Positions 45,458-58,307 of a DNA stretch of 64,000 nt are shown here, in pieces (position 1 is the stretch's first letter; every line of letters starts with the position of its first letter). The stretch is from Leptodontidium sp. MPI-SDFR-AT-0119. Lineage: Eukaryota > Ascomycota > Leotiomycetes > Helotiales > Leptodontidiaceae. Location of the stretch: assembly GCA_020726505.1 (NCBI GenBank), contig JAHLEZ010000027.1, forward strand, positions 496,001 through 560,000, in the 5' to 3' direction. Below the pieces are notes generated by a model, which searched no databases, was not told the origin of the DNA, and was given only the letters and a program-made list of their open reading frames with translations. The translations under genes were made by a program, and so were the position numbers.

Positions 45458-45619
45458 CATCCAGTCTGCCAATTTCAAACTTCTCTCCTTGGGACAATGA
45501 ACATGAGGATAGAACATCGCAAGTAATTTGCCTACGATATAGGTCATAACGAATGTCCAAGACTCGAAGGAGGGTATCTGTGATACTAATGATACGAGCC
45601 TGAATTGCGAACCTAATTA

Positions 45620-46875
45620 TTAGCCCTGAGACATCCCCTGCAGAAGAAATGAGAAATTGGAGAAATATATAAAACTCACCGAAAAGTCCTTGGTAGGGTA
45701 CTCAAGTTCTTCTGCTGGGCACAGTGACAGCCGCTGCGCAATGATGGATACACCGCATACGAAGTCTCCCAATAAGAATTGGCCCTTTGTACCTCCTTCA
45801 GTGACATTATTATGATATACCGTCCCGCCTTGCACTTCTTCTAAGATAAATCCATCCTCTTCTTCCGAAGGGACAACGAGCACGCTCGAAAGGTACCAGA
45901 GGTCTCTGTCGCCGCGGCCCAAACTGTTCTCCATAGGAGAGTCGCAATCAATACTAAAGTTAAAAAAGGTCAGTCAGTCTCATTTTGTAGAAGTAGACGA
46001 AAAGTCGGTGGTAAGGTGTGGAGAAATAGAAAGACGACTTACTGACGACATTGCAGAGTTCCACGTTCTCGTTGATACGACATCCAACTGCAGCCTCGAC
46101 TGAAGTTCCAAGCCCATTGTTCTGCACATGGCTTCCGATTCGAGAAAAGGATCGCTCGAGGAGTCTCGCTTGCTGCTAAGTCGATCAATGTAGAAGAATT
46201 AGTGGTAGGTGAAGGTCGAGGGTGAGAAGAGGATTGCATGGTGCCTGGAACGTTGAGCCAGTCTGGTCGGCCTTGTCCTCTGGCGTGGATCATCTTGATC
46301 AACTCGATCAGGTGGCGGATATTTGTGTTTCGATCCAGATGTTGGCTTGGGTATGTATTTCGAAGATCGTCACTACAAAGATCATGGGGCTCTGCACCCT
46401 TTCTGACCTCTCTGTCGTTGCTACTGCTAACACCGACAAGCTCTTTATCCTCTTTGCTCTTCCCACCCTTTGAATGTGTTTCGACCGTTCGACACTTTCT
46501 ATGCTCTCTATGTTCTCCTGCCTCTGTAACCTTTCCAACCTCTCCAACCCTTCCAGAGTATCCAGCATCTGTAACCTCTCTTCCTTTTCCATCCTCTCTG
46601 CCATCTCCACGCTCTTCACCCTTGTCACTCTCAAGGGGCAGCAGTTTGCCGTGCACAATTCTTTTCCCACTGCTCTCCCCAGTTACAGAATCTTTGTTGT
46701 GTTTCTCCTGGTCCTGATCACTACATTGTGCATTTCCTTCCCCCGTCTTCTTCTTTGAATGTGACTTGTTAGCGGTGCCACTCGTGCTTGCATTTATGTC
46801 TATGCCCTTGTTACTAGAGACATGTCGCGAAGGGAGAAGAGCGTTGGCAATTCGGCGTGCTTTTCTGCGAGGCAT
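45620..46875 (-). CDS. Highly charged hypothetical protein
   Basis: Three exons: 46875-46043, 45953-45680, 45637-45620 (introns GTAAGT..TAG, GTGAGT..CAG), 374 residues; the last exon encodes only GMSQG plus stop. The first 200 residues are Lys/Glu/Gly/Arg-rich and probably disordered, with repeats such as GEERGDGREDGKG, GRVGEVGKVTEAGEH and HREHRKCRT; a basic N-terminus (MPRRKARRIANALLPSR) could be a nuclear signal. The C-terminal half (about 195-370) looks folded: HLIELIKMIHARGQGRPDWL, EQWAWNFSRGCSWMSYQRE, DRDLWYLSSVLVVPSEE and GQFLLGDFVCGVSII. No family recognised. The tiny last exon is the weakest part of the model. Confidence 0.6.
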
Positions 46876-47997
46876 GTCGTTTGAGGCGCGTTGTTTAAGG
46901 CTGGGGCAGGAGGGAAGGGGGGAGGATGAGGCTGAGGATAAGGCTTTGTAAAGCTTATCCCTTACAGTATGTTTTATTGATTATTGATTAGAGATAAGAT
47001 AGTGAACGAAAATCGAAGATGAATATTAAAACATTTACGAACAAACAAACAGACGCAAGCACCGAATCATCATATCACATCCTAATATACTACATCGCAT
47101 CACATTATGTTATATCACATTATATGATACTTTATCTTAAGTAAGCATTTTATTCCTTTTCTCTTTGTACCACTTACAGTACCAAGCTCTGTCTTAGCTT
47201 AGGACCCCCACCGGACATCATGTCAAAACAAACAACGGCTGAAGCGAAAGAAGCCCAGCCTGGAGCGTGGCTTATTATAATTTACAAGACGCGCGTCTAA
47301 AGAATATCAACCCTCCAACCGGATCCCAGTCATCTCGCTTCTCTGGTCGTAATATCACAACTCGTGGCTATACTTCTTCCGTGTATTGCGCCGTTGTCCT
47401 ATGCAATTCGTCCTGGACGAAGTTCTAAATCATCTTAAACATTTTGAGCTCATTTCCCTGGATAATGCGAATATATTTCAAAAGCATCTTGGAATCAATA
47501 TTAATCAATTTACTCAAGCCTCAGCAACCCATGCCTAGTCACGACCTCAACTTATATCCAACTATTACAACCATTGCAAAAGCCGTTTGAATTTGCTCCT
47601 TCGACAACACTCACCACCTCCTCCCAATACACCTGTTAGGATAGAAGCCGTCAAACCTTTACCTGGACCGCAAGAGGCACCGCTAGAGGCACCGCTGCGC
47701 ATAACAAGTGTTTCCCAATCCAGGGGGTCTGGATTAGATTAGATTAGATTGGTTGAATACAACGCTACTTCCACCGTCTTCTTATCGTCTTGAAACTGCT
47801 GTGAATCATTCTCAGCCTGGCGCAGGAAACCCGTCTGCCACTAGCCACTTGCGCTAAGTTCTAGACCTGTGCTTTTGATGCAGCTGTCCCAATACGGGCG
47901 CGGGGCTGAGATGGTTCATTCAGCTGACCATAATATAGATAAAGAGTCAAACTCCCCGGGTTTTCTGCTTTCCATGCCTCAAAACTAGCATATAGTG
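46876..47997. other. Intergenic region upstream of the NLR gene
   Basis: No supported gene. Contains a run of ATCACATTAT-like motifs at about 47070-47135 and an AGATT triplicate near 47736-47750. Otherwise unremarkable. Confidence 0.5.
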
Positions 47998-50900
47998 ATG
48001 GCGGCCTCTATTCACGAACCGTACAAGCTCGCCCGCGATCTCTGGGCGGAAGCTCTGGAGTCCTTGCTCGAAGATCAGCGAAAACTTGTCGCCATCCCCG
48101 TACCGTCTCCTGCTACCAGCCGCTCCGCCAATGGAGTTGGCACGGACTCAGGCAAGCCGGCGCTCGCAGTGCTCCGGGAAGTGGAGGCTCAGAAAACCAA
48201 ATGCCAGGACAAGCGGTGGAGCTTTCTTTTTCGAGGCAAGAAAGTTGTCGTAAGGGAACTGCTGGACAAAATCACAGGGTGGATTCAGAAATTTCAAGAT
48301 GTGGCGGATTGGATTGTAAGCCTGGATGTTTCAGGGCATGCAAGCATGCCATGGGCCTGTGTTAAGTTTTTCGTTGAAGTGAGGACGACATCTGACCTCG
48401 TTATGTAGGGTGTTCGCTGACGATATGTGTAGATCGCAGGCAAAGATTTCAAGAAATACGGCGCCATGTTGATTGGTATGGAATATGTCGCGCGCGAGAT
48501 TCATTTCTACACGCTCTTTGAAGTGGTCTACTTGACCCGGAGCTCAGAAGCACGAGACCAACTTGCCAACACGCTTGTCGAGACTTACGCAAAGCTGTTT
48601 GGATTCCTAGCTGAGGCTAGAGATTACTATAGCGAGCACACCATTACGCGCTTCGCCAAAGCTATCTTCAATGAAGGTGGGTTGAAGAGAACCGACATAG
48701 ATCCAAGAAATGAAGCAATTAACTGTACAAATAGGTGGAGTTGATGAAATGATCTCAACCGTCGATAAGAAACGCCTTGTCATCGAGCAGGACGCACGCT
48801 TGATTGATAAACAAGACTCGGATGAGAACGCACTTTTGATGAGTAAAAGCCAGCAGGATCTTGCGCTGAAGCTGGAGAGCTGGAAGGTCCCGCTTGAAAG
48901 CATTGCAACTGATGTTTCGGAAATCAGCGACACCGTTAGAGCCAGCAAGCGAATCGATATCCTGAAATGGATATCCCTAATCCCTTTCGCAAGCCATCAC
49001 GATCGCGCAAGGGATGGCCGGCTTGCAGAAACTGGGCAGTGGCTTCTCAACAACAGCGCATTCAGACAGTGGAATAACACTGCGCTGCCCCCAGTTCTCT
49101 GGCTGCACGGAATTCCCGGCGCAGGAAAGACAAAGCTTGCATCCTTAGTCGTCGATTATTTCAGCAAGTCGATTGAGCCTTCTGTCAATGCCCTCATCTA
49201 CTTCTACTGTGTTCGGGATACCGCTGAACCAGAACGCGCCGAGCCTGGTCAGATCCTCAGGTGCTTGGCACGTCAGCTTGCCTATCACCAGCCAAGTTCG
49301 ACGGTGCGAACAGAGGCCGTAGAGCGGTATGAAGCCTTCACAGTTGGCGGAACTCTGGCCCGCGATCTGGGAATTGATGATACCCTCAACCTGATCGCAG
49401 AGCTTGTGACTGATTTAGCATCCTTGACGGTTGTGATCGATGCATTAGATGAATGCAACGATATCCCGGCATTGTTAGGGCATCTTGGAACCATCATGGG
49501 GAGAAACGAGCGTTTCCGGCTTTTCCTGACCAGCCGAGATGATAAAGCGATGTTCGAGTGGCTGAAAACCGTTCCACATCAGGAAATACAAATTGGACAG
49601 AATTCGGGCGATATCAATGCTTTTGTGCGGTCTAAAGTTGCGAAGAACCCGAAACTGATCCAGCTGTTTTCCGGGAATGTCAGCCCAGACCTGAAGGAGA
49701 AGGTTATCCAGATCCTGACTGAAGGTGCACAAGGAATGTTCCGCTGGGTCGCCCTTCAGCTACAGAGGATCACTGGCCCGGGTATTAACACCGAAGGAGA
49801 TGTCCTCAATACGCTTTCCGAACCATTAGAGGGACTTGCAGCTGTCTATGGAAAGATTTACGAGCAGATCAGCCATTCTGGCTCAGAGAGCAAGGCCTTG
49901 GCTGAAAGAGCTTTGAAGCTCCTCACTTGCAGTCTACAGCCGTTGTCGACGACATCGTTTCTCACTGCAATCTTTCTACCGAAGGAACCAAGTTTGGACG
50001 CTGGTGCCCTGGCAACACTTTGCTGCAACCTCGTTGTCGAGGATAAAGAGCTGGGGATTTTTCGATTTCCCCACCAGTCCGTTCGCGAATACCTCGAGAC
50101 TCGACCTGACTATAGCGTTCCATCAATCAATACAGCCGCTGCTCAGGTCTGTCTGTCATACCTGACCAAGCCCAAGATAAATCTTGTGGCTAGACGTGCT
50201 CGTGGTGCGGTTTCAACAGCCCAAACAAATTCCGATTCAGCGGGTGAAGGACAACATAACCTGCATGATTATGCCGCACTATTCTGGCCACTTCATCTCC
50301 AGTACGCGGGCGATTTACGTCAAACGTCTGAGATCCCCGCTCTGATCACCTCGTTCCTACTCCGACGTCGCACAAATCCAGCCTTTGTAAGTTGGATGAA
50401 CGATGCTCGAACTTTGAGTCGCAATATCCAATAGACAGGATCTGAGCAGACAAAAAAATACTGGGATCTTCGCCAAGCTCTTGACGATTGCTTCTGCGAG
50501 CCTCCAAATCCATGGTTTCTCGCTTGCGTCTTCGGTATAACGTCTCACCCCTAGATTCCGCCCACCCCTAGATTCCGCCCGCCTTTTACACCAAAAATCG
50601 CGATTTTAAGGCATTAATATCTTTATAATTAATTAATAAAAAGCTATAATTTTTTTATATTTGTATATATTAGCACTTATAAACTAGCTTTATAAAGTCA
50701 AAAGTAATTTGAATTGTAAATTATTACGTAATATTAAATTTAAGTTTTTACATACAAAAAACGCCAAATTTCACTTACTAATAACTTCTTTAATAATTTA
50801 TATAACTATATAAAACTTTAATAAAATAAAGTTTATACATAAATCTTTAATTTTTATAAGTTTTAAAGTACTGGTACTAGTAGTTATTTTTTACTTAAGT

Positions 50901-53353
50901 AATTAATTTCTCTTATACAAATTATTTGTATGGCACGTGATACTTTACTTAAGTTTAAAATATCTATTAATAGAATCGTCTTTAAACTTGAGATTCTCAA
51001 TGACTTATAATAAACGCAATTTAATTACAAGTTTTAAGTAATTATATTAATAATTACAAAAGTTATTCAAAGATTTAAAAAAATCATTTTTACACCAAAT
51101 TTGTATAAGAGAAATTTTTTAGACTTTAAATGCTTAGTTTGTAATATTACGTAATATGAAACGAATAAGATATACAAAATAAAAAATATCATATAAAACA
51201 TATTTCAAATCTTTAGTTTCAACTTTTTTTATTAATAAATTATAAAGATATTAATTATTAAAAGTGGTGAGTTTTGGTGTAAAAGGGTGGGCGGAATCTA
51301 GGGGTGGGCGGGATCTAGGGGTGGGACGTTACAGGAAGTCATTGAAAAAGGCCCTCCGCCTCCACAGTCAAAGCACAAGGAGAACGGGTTGGGGCCACTT
51401 CACCTTGCATGCCGGTACCACAATTCTGAAGTCGTTCGGCAGCTACTCGACAAAGGAGAAGACTTGAAAATCAAAGACATCTACGGTCATACGCCGTTGT
51501 TTTATGCTATTCCTGATGTGAAGATCGCGCAAATGCTTTTCGAGCACAACAATGAACTTGAGGACTCAGAGGAGATCATACTCAAGGTGATTCGGAATAG
51601 TGCACGGTCTTCCGAAGAGGGTAGCATCGAGCTACTGGAAGTGCTGCTAAAGCGAGGAGGCGAGGTACCAATCACCGAAGAGATGATTGAGGCCGCCGCC
51701 ATGTTGCAGAGTAGCAAGCTCATCGCATGGCTTCTTGACCAGGACGTCGACATGGAGGTCACGGAGAGTGTTCTCCGATTAGCGGCGTGGGCGTCCAGTA
51801 CTGATGTTTTGCGGTACCTTCATGAGCAAGAGCCAGAGCTCAAAGCAACGCCTGAAATGTTAGCCTCAACCGCGGCAAATTATGGCGAGGAAGCACTAGA
51901 AGCGCTTTTGGAAATGTTCGATGAACCTCGCATCCCTGTGCAAGTCCTTCAACAAGCGGTATCCAATAGCAACACGAAGATGCTGGATGTCATATTCCGT
52001 GAAGACCCCAACATGGAGATTCCACAAGATATACTTGAGATTGCCGCAAAGAATCGCAACTGCGGCCCAGAAATCACGGATTATCTCTTGAAGCGAAAGC
52101 CAGATCTCGATGTAACGTGGGATTGTCTTTTCTATGCGGCGAACAACACAACACCCGAGCAAGCTGTGGGCGTGACAAAGCTGCTTCTTGCCCATGATCC
52201 GACCCTAGACATCAATGAAACTGTGCTCCGTTCTGCAATCACGTATGGTAACAAAGAAATGCTTCGATGTCTACTAGACCACCAGCCTGCGCTGCAGATG
52301 TCGCAGGAGTTACTCGAGTTTGCAGCTAGGAACTGGATCCAAAATCAAGGCGAGTGTGCAATCGACCTTCTTCTCGAGAGGAATCCAAACGCTATTGTAG
52401 ATATGGACCTCGTGACTGCAGCCGCTGAGCGAGTCAACAAACCCGAGTTTGAGCTACTGTGGAACAGGTGTACGCAGGCGAAGGTCACTCAAGATCTGCT
52501 GATCGCGGCCTCTTCTAATGAGGATCCTGATGTTCTGGAGTTTCTGCTCAGTCGAGATCTCGAGATCGCTCCCAGTGAGGAATGCTTCCAGAGTCCACTT
52601 ATAATTGCAACATCGACAGCCAAGCAAAAACTGGACTTATTGCTGAAACGCAGCAAGGGCTTTGTTCCCTCCGAAGCAACTTATTCCGCGGCCATAGAAG
52701 GTCAGAGCAAGACATCAGCTTATTTTCTCGGAAAATTCAAGACGCTTGCACCGACGGAGCAAACTTGGAAAAATGCCGCGTGCCTTGACCCTAAGGAAGG
52801 GAGAGGCGAATGCACAGTACTGCGTATCCTGTGGAGCAGAGGGCTACGACCTGCCAATGTGGCTGCTCTGATCGAGTCTGCGGCGAGAAATGGAAACGTG
52901 GCCTCCGTCGAGTTCCTCCTCGAACAGAATGCCATCGATGGTATAAAGGAGCGGTGGTTGCCAATTGCGCAATTGATGCAAGCTGTTGTAGAGCGACCGG
53001 AGAGAGTGGTGCGAGACTTGCTCGATAAAGGTGTCGAGCCCGACATGAAATCGGATGTGGATGGCCGTACGCCACTGCTAATGGCTGCTTTGCTGGGTCG
53101 TGAAGAGGTCGTAACCATGCTGCTCGAAACAAATGCTGTGGATATTGAGTCAAAGGAATTTGAGTTTGGGCGAACGCCGCTTCTATGTGCGGCATCGCAA
53201 GGGAACATGGAGGTTGTAAGACTCCTGCAGGAGAAAGGGGCCGAAAAGAGTGTAAAGGATATCAAAGGAAAAACGGCGCTTATGCTCGCGACGGAGACAG
53301 GCCTTAGGGATGAAGTCGCACAAACTTGTTTAATATATAAGGTAGTACCTTAA
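47998..53353 (+). pseudogene. NLR/STAND gene (DUF7708-NACHT-ankyrin-like repeats), disrupted
   Basis: Exons 47998-48378, 48433-48676 and 48735 onward join in phase. Residues about 1-208 form a DUF7708-type N-terminus (RWSFLFRGKKVVVRELLDKI, MPWACVKFFVEIAGKDFKKY, MLIGMEYVAREIHFYTLFE). NACHT follows with Walker A GIPGAGKTKL (49109-49138) and Walker B TVVIDALDECND (about 49429-49461). The frame meets TAG at 50432-50434, continues in frame (QTKKYWDLRQALDDCF) and is interrupted by a 790-bp MITE at 50540. After it the same frame resumes (IQEVIEKG, GLGPLHLACRYHNSEVV) with ankyrin-like repeats to about 53320, where AT-rich DNA adds LIYKVVP and a stop. Such proteins act as intracellular sensors in fungal non-self recognition and programmed cell death. 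As it stands only a 774-residue N-terminal product is possible, unless 50387-50434 is a 48-nt intron. Confidence 0.85.
50540..51329. mobile_element. MITE with 56-bp-class terminal inverted repeats and TA duplication
   Basis: Left end ACGTCTCACCCCTAGATTCC and right end (reverse complement) ACGTCCCACCCCTAGATCCC pair for about 56 bp, through TTTTACACCAAAA, with few mismatches. Each TIR holds two copies of CACCCCTAGATTCCGCC. TA occurs directly outside both ends (50538-50539 and 51330-51331), as in Tc1/mariner/pogo (Fot-type) transposition. The interior is very AT-rich with no transposase, so it is non-autonomous. Dropping the element and one TA restores the NLR reading frame exactly (...VFG then IQEV...), which confirms the boundaries. 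Confidence 0.92.
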
Positions 53354-55340
53354 TAGTATTTACCCGCGCATTATATAATAATGCTTTTACTAATTAGTTA
53401 AGGTAGCAGCGGGAGCCTCGTCTTAGTTATATACGTATTATATAATAACGCTTTTATTAATTGGTTGTATTTATAATAATGCGTGATGTTAATTAATCCT
53501 ATTAATAGGGCTAACATAGTAAGTCGTATCTTATTAAAAATATTATTATATTAAACTATAATAGTAATTATTATTATCAATTTATAATAAAATTTGAGAA
53601 TTATGAAAAAGATTTATTATATTTAAAGCTTAAGTAATAGTTTAAACTTAAATTAGTAGGAAAAATAAACTTTAACTTTATAAAAGATAAATGTTAATAA
53701 ATTTCCGATTTTGTTTTAACTTGTTTAACATCTTAATACTATTTTTTTAATAATTATAATTATTATCATAATAGTTATATTTTAATCTCTATTTCCGATT
53801 TCTTCCTTTTCACTTCGTAGTCCCTTACTAATTTAAAGCGAAAGCTTAGATCACGATTCTCTATATAATAAGCGAAAATAACAAAGTATATTAAGTCTTA
53901 ATTAATTTATCAAAGTAACAAGATTTAAGGTACTTTCCTTTGTTACTTTATTAAACCTCTTATATAAGTTAAAGATTTAAGAAATTATTTTCATTTATTA
54001 TAAGAATAAATATAATTAAATAAATATTACTACTATAATATTGTATACGAAGATATATTAGTAATTAATATATTACGAATTCTAATCTAAAGATATTAAA
54101 CTTAAGAAGCAATTGGCGTATAAGCTAATGGAGAGGCAGTAAATAACCATTAATAACGTATGGATAAATATTAGGGAATTTGTGTAGTAAAGAGAGGATT
54201 AAGAAAGGGATTTAGAAAAAAGGAAGGAGAGGAATCAGATGAGAAGATTGAGTAAATAGATCGGATCCAGTCGTAAATTTTACGGTTAAAAATTTCGTTA
54301 TTAAATTAATTATTTTAGTAATATAGGAAGATAATAAGTAATTAAATACTAAGGATTATATACCTAGATATTTAATCGTAATTAAGTTAACCCAATTAAT
54401 AATGATTTAAGAGGTATATAAGTAATAAAGGGAAGCTATTATATAATACTAAGAGCGTAGTTTAAGTCCAAAGGTAATTAGAGAGAAAGTATTAAATTAT
54501 TACATTTTAATCCAGGGTTTGATTTGTTTATTTATAATCATGACTTATAATAATAAAAATCGCAAGCCTATGCAATAGTAATATTATAATTAATTATATA
54601 ATTTCAATTCAATGCATTAGTATTACTATTAAAAGAAGATCTAATAAATTAGGAATAATATTTTATATCTTAAGGTTTGATTTAATATAAGCCAATTCCG
54701 AGGTATAATTTATGAGTTAATTAAGGAGGCAAAAGAAGAGTTATTCAAGAAATTAATAGTAATAATAAATAAAAATAGGAAAGTAAATATGAAGTAAATA
54801 TTACTAACTAATCCATTAGAACAAATAATAAACCAATTATCCAAGACCTAAGTAAAGTAGTTATTTTTAAACAACAAGCAGAATCAGTTCGCAATATATA
54901 AGTAATAATAATTATACAAAGGAATATATAAGAAGAAACAGTTGAAAGAGCAGTTCACAAATAGTGCAGGAAGATTGAAGAGGGAAGTTGTAGTCGCGTA
55001 TGAAATGGTCATTTCTTTAAGTGTTTTCAATTAGTGTTTTTAGTATAGATATCTCATATTCGGAAGTAAATTGAGATATATTGACGGTATTAAGGGCTCA
55101 CTAAGGGTTTACTTGTAAGGGCACGTGATAATAGCTGGTAGTATATATGTACGGTGTTAAGCGTACTCAGCTTGCGCTAAATATTATGATCTTTTGGTCC
55201 CGATGGCGCAATTAGTGACAGCTTAATCTCAGCTACAATACATTACTATTAAAAGTATATAAAGGTGAAAGAGTAGCAAGTATATATAGTTATTAGCAAT
55301 ACTAATTGCTAAAATTAGAGGGTACAATGGATACAAATAG
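53320..55340. other. AT-rich block replacing the NLR gene's 3' end
   Basis: About 2 kb of extremely AT-rich DNA without frames, typical of RIP-eroded repeats. Two related 32-bp segments (ATTATATAATAATGCTTTTA... about 53371 and ATTATATAATAACGCTTTTA... about 53436) form a direct repeat. The last 200 bp are less AT-rich and probably include the HET gene's 3' region. No LTR pair or TIR found. Confidence 0.5.
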
Positions 55341-55344
55341 AGCC

Positions 55345-57456
55345 TCAAGCCATGAATATCTCTTTCCAAATAGGTCCGGGGGTCAAACTATTCTCAATCG
55401 CTCGTTGAAAGACATGACCGATACCTCGACGCTCGGCGATGCCATCATGCCATTCTAGGAGAAGGATATTATAATGCCTCCATTGCTCGTCGCTTTTTTT
55501 CGGATAGTGTTCGCTGCTGCACGTTTCTAATTCTCCAGAATCTTTCACATCGCTCGCTTGAGAAAGGAGGATGGCCTCAAACGGTCCCGGTTGTTCGAAA
55601 AAGGTCGACTCTTCGAAGCTGTCAAGAAATACCTTGCCGCACTTGATTTGATTCCGATCGAGAAGATAACCTATGCCCTTGAACTCGTCGACGTCCCCAA
55701 TCGTGTAGAAGACGGCAAGGGTCCAGAACTGGAGCATCGCATACGGTGGGACAGAACGAGAGAACACCATGTCCTGTGTGGGGGCTGTTCGCGTTGTATC
55801 TAGATGCTTTAAAGCTTGACAGCGGGCAGAAAAAGGACACCTCTTCCGGTATCCTTTGTAGGTCAAATCTTGGGACGGGAATGATTCATTAGCCTCAGGA
55901 TCCCAGACGAGATTAGTCACACCTGAGGCACTCCGCTTGTACCAGATAATCCACGTCCGGTCTCTAAGCCAGTCATTTGTCCCAACGAAGAAGTCAGACA
56001 TCTCAAAATCCACTCCACCACGCCAACCTGTCCACGAATAGCTTGGAAATGAAGGTCGCCGGTGCAATAGGCGGCCGCGGAATAAGAGGAATACATCGAA
56101 CAATACAGTAGGGAGGCCTTCGAAAAACCTGCACTTCATCACCTCTGTAAATCGCCGGATTACTCCGGCCATGGCTCGTAGCGCATCCTCCTGATTTGTT
56201 AAAACGCGCGCAGTGTAATAAAAGAGCATAACGCTATAGTCGAACAGGGGTTCGTCCCCACGAATGGCCTCTGGCAGTAAGGAGCCAACAGTGGCGCCTA
56301 CCATGGTAGATGAAGGCACAGAATGGCGGTCTATGCAGGATTCGATGAACTCTTCTTTCCGACAACGAAAGAAGATCTTCGTATCGGCGAAGTACAACAC
56401 TCGACGGGATAATACTTGTTCCTGAAACCTACTGCGAGTTAGCACACTCACATCGACTGCCCAAACTTGCCGGCGAGACAGATCTTACGTCCACGCTCTA
56501 GAGTTGTACACGGAGGCTTTGAGAATCTGGTCCAACCCAGTTACCACACCCAGAGAGACGCCCGCCTTGATCTGGATGGTATTCCTAGATGTCCTCCTAC
56601 TCCCCTTTCGAACACCCGGGAGTCCGGCGTTAGCGTCATGCCCGTAGCTGGCAATAACTGTGACCCAGGCTCGTTCGTAGATCAAGTCCATAATATTGAC
56701 ACCCCGGCCCAGATCTTCAATATCGTTCTGCAATAGACAGAGAGAGTCTACCCACAAATATTGAGCACCCAGGCGCTGAACAACAGTGGCGGCGTCTTGG
56801 ATAGTCCTGGGCAGCATTTCCCAGACCTTGCTCAGGGAACCAGGCGCCAGTAACTTGTTCCTATTGGCCTTGGTAAGTCGAAAATTGGACACGGATCCCC
56901 AAACATAACTCAGTGCTACGTATTTAGGAACGGTCCGCATCTCGACGATACATCTCTTTTTGACGTCGATCAGTCGTAGCAAATCCAGACCCGGAAAAGC
57001 CACGGTGAACCTCTCGGGATTCTTAATCCAACACCTGTCGGAATGATTATCCTCGCACCTGGATATCCAGCGCAATATTTGAGTGATATCTATTGTAGGA
57101 TCAGTCGTGGGCTTGACGTAGAAACTGTCGTTTGTAGCCTTCCTTGCCAGCGAGGCATCATCCGGGGCCGCAAAACCGATCCACGTATCTTTCGCAGTAC
57201 TGAAGGCGCCACGGCCGCCAGGACCTAGATGTAGTTCCCACGTGACAATAATTTCGGAAAGAAAATCAGGCGCCTCTCTATAACTTTCGTAATATGCTTG
57301 CTTGACAAGCCTACAGAACGGACACCGGCTGCTCGCGACCCGAGACCCTGGGCCGAGCTGGAAGGTCCTTTCCAGCCTCCCATCTTTTGAGCTGAGCTCT
57401 TCGGGGTCAAAGGGAATTTGGACACAATATATACATAACAAGCTTTCCCTAGACAT
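55345..57456 (-). CDS. HET-domain (heterokaryon incompatibility) protein
   Basis: Two exons, 57456-56489 and 56428-55345 (GTAAGA...GTAG, 60 bp), 683 residues from ATG 57454-57456. The N-terminus has paired CxxC motifs (C8/C11, C45/C48; CIYC, CPFC), possibly zinc-binding. The HET domain (about 179-330) shows its three blocks: YVALSYVWG (179-187), LWVDSLCLLQND (234-245) and SRAWTFQEQVLSRRVLYF, the last spanning the intron. The remainder is the usual variable C-terminal half (FSYSWTGWRG type: SYSWTGWRGGVDF). HET proteins trigger cell death after fusion of unlike individuals. The domain appears intact. Its neighbour is an NLR gene, the other class used in this response. Confidence 0.92.
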
Positions 57457-58307
57457 AGTGGAGGTTGATAGCGCTTGTTAGAAGATAGTTTAGGGGAAGG
57501 CTATTCAGCCGCAAACGAAGGTTGTGGGCAGAAATACTTTACCTCAGGCACTCAAGCCATGTATTTTTCTGCCTAAGGCGGTCAACTAAGCCATACCTAA
57601 TCGGTAAGTCACATGTAGTGATCAAATCCTGGTATCGGGCGCTTCGCACGCCGAGGCCCTGAAACGGGACGGTTTGGGGATGAATGTTGTCTTTATTCGA
57701 TCACGCAAGCAAATAATCGTTCAGCTAGCACTAATCCCCCCCAACTTCCTTGCGTAATCAGGTGAGGGTAGGCAATGCGTTAATCAATTTTGAAGCTATT
57801 CGTAAAATAATTAATAATAAAAGAATTAATAACTCTAGATTAGACTCAAATTAAAGCTCTTATCTTAAGCATTTAAAGCGTATTATATAGCTTTCACTCA
57901 TATCTTTTCTTCTTTCTCTAGACGCTTTTGAATTCTCTTCTTATAATTGTATAAGAAAAGAAACTTAGGGTTTAGAAATATAATATCGATTTATAACTTA
58001 GAATATAAAGCTAAGGAGAGAATGTCGTGCAAAGCTCTAATCAACGATAGGCATGGCTCTTGTAGTGGTGGCAAAAGTGTCTAATTTCTAGGAGGGAGCT
58101 CCTGTCTACAACTGCCCCTATAACTTGCCCTGCTTACGTAGGCTAGGCACGTGCGCATACCTGTATTGCACGACAGAGAAGGTTTATGAGCCTATCTTTG
58201 ATGAGGGTGAGTTCAATGCATCAGTCGTAACTTGTATGATGCAATGCGCAGGCGATTTTTAATCAATGAGGGTGAAGAGGTATATGCAATTCTATCCATA
58301 AAGACAC
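57457..58307. other. Intergenic region between HET and PKS genes
   Basis: AT-rich at about 57790-58010; no gene supported. Both flanking genes are on the minus strand, so it holds the HET promoter and the PKS 3' end. Confidence 0.5.

Noticed and set aside
46238..46717. Long Ser/Leu/Pro-rich plus-strand frame
   Set aside because: It is the complement of the Lys/Glu/Gly-rich minus-strand exon, which joins properly to downstream exons.
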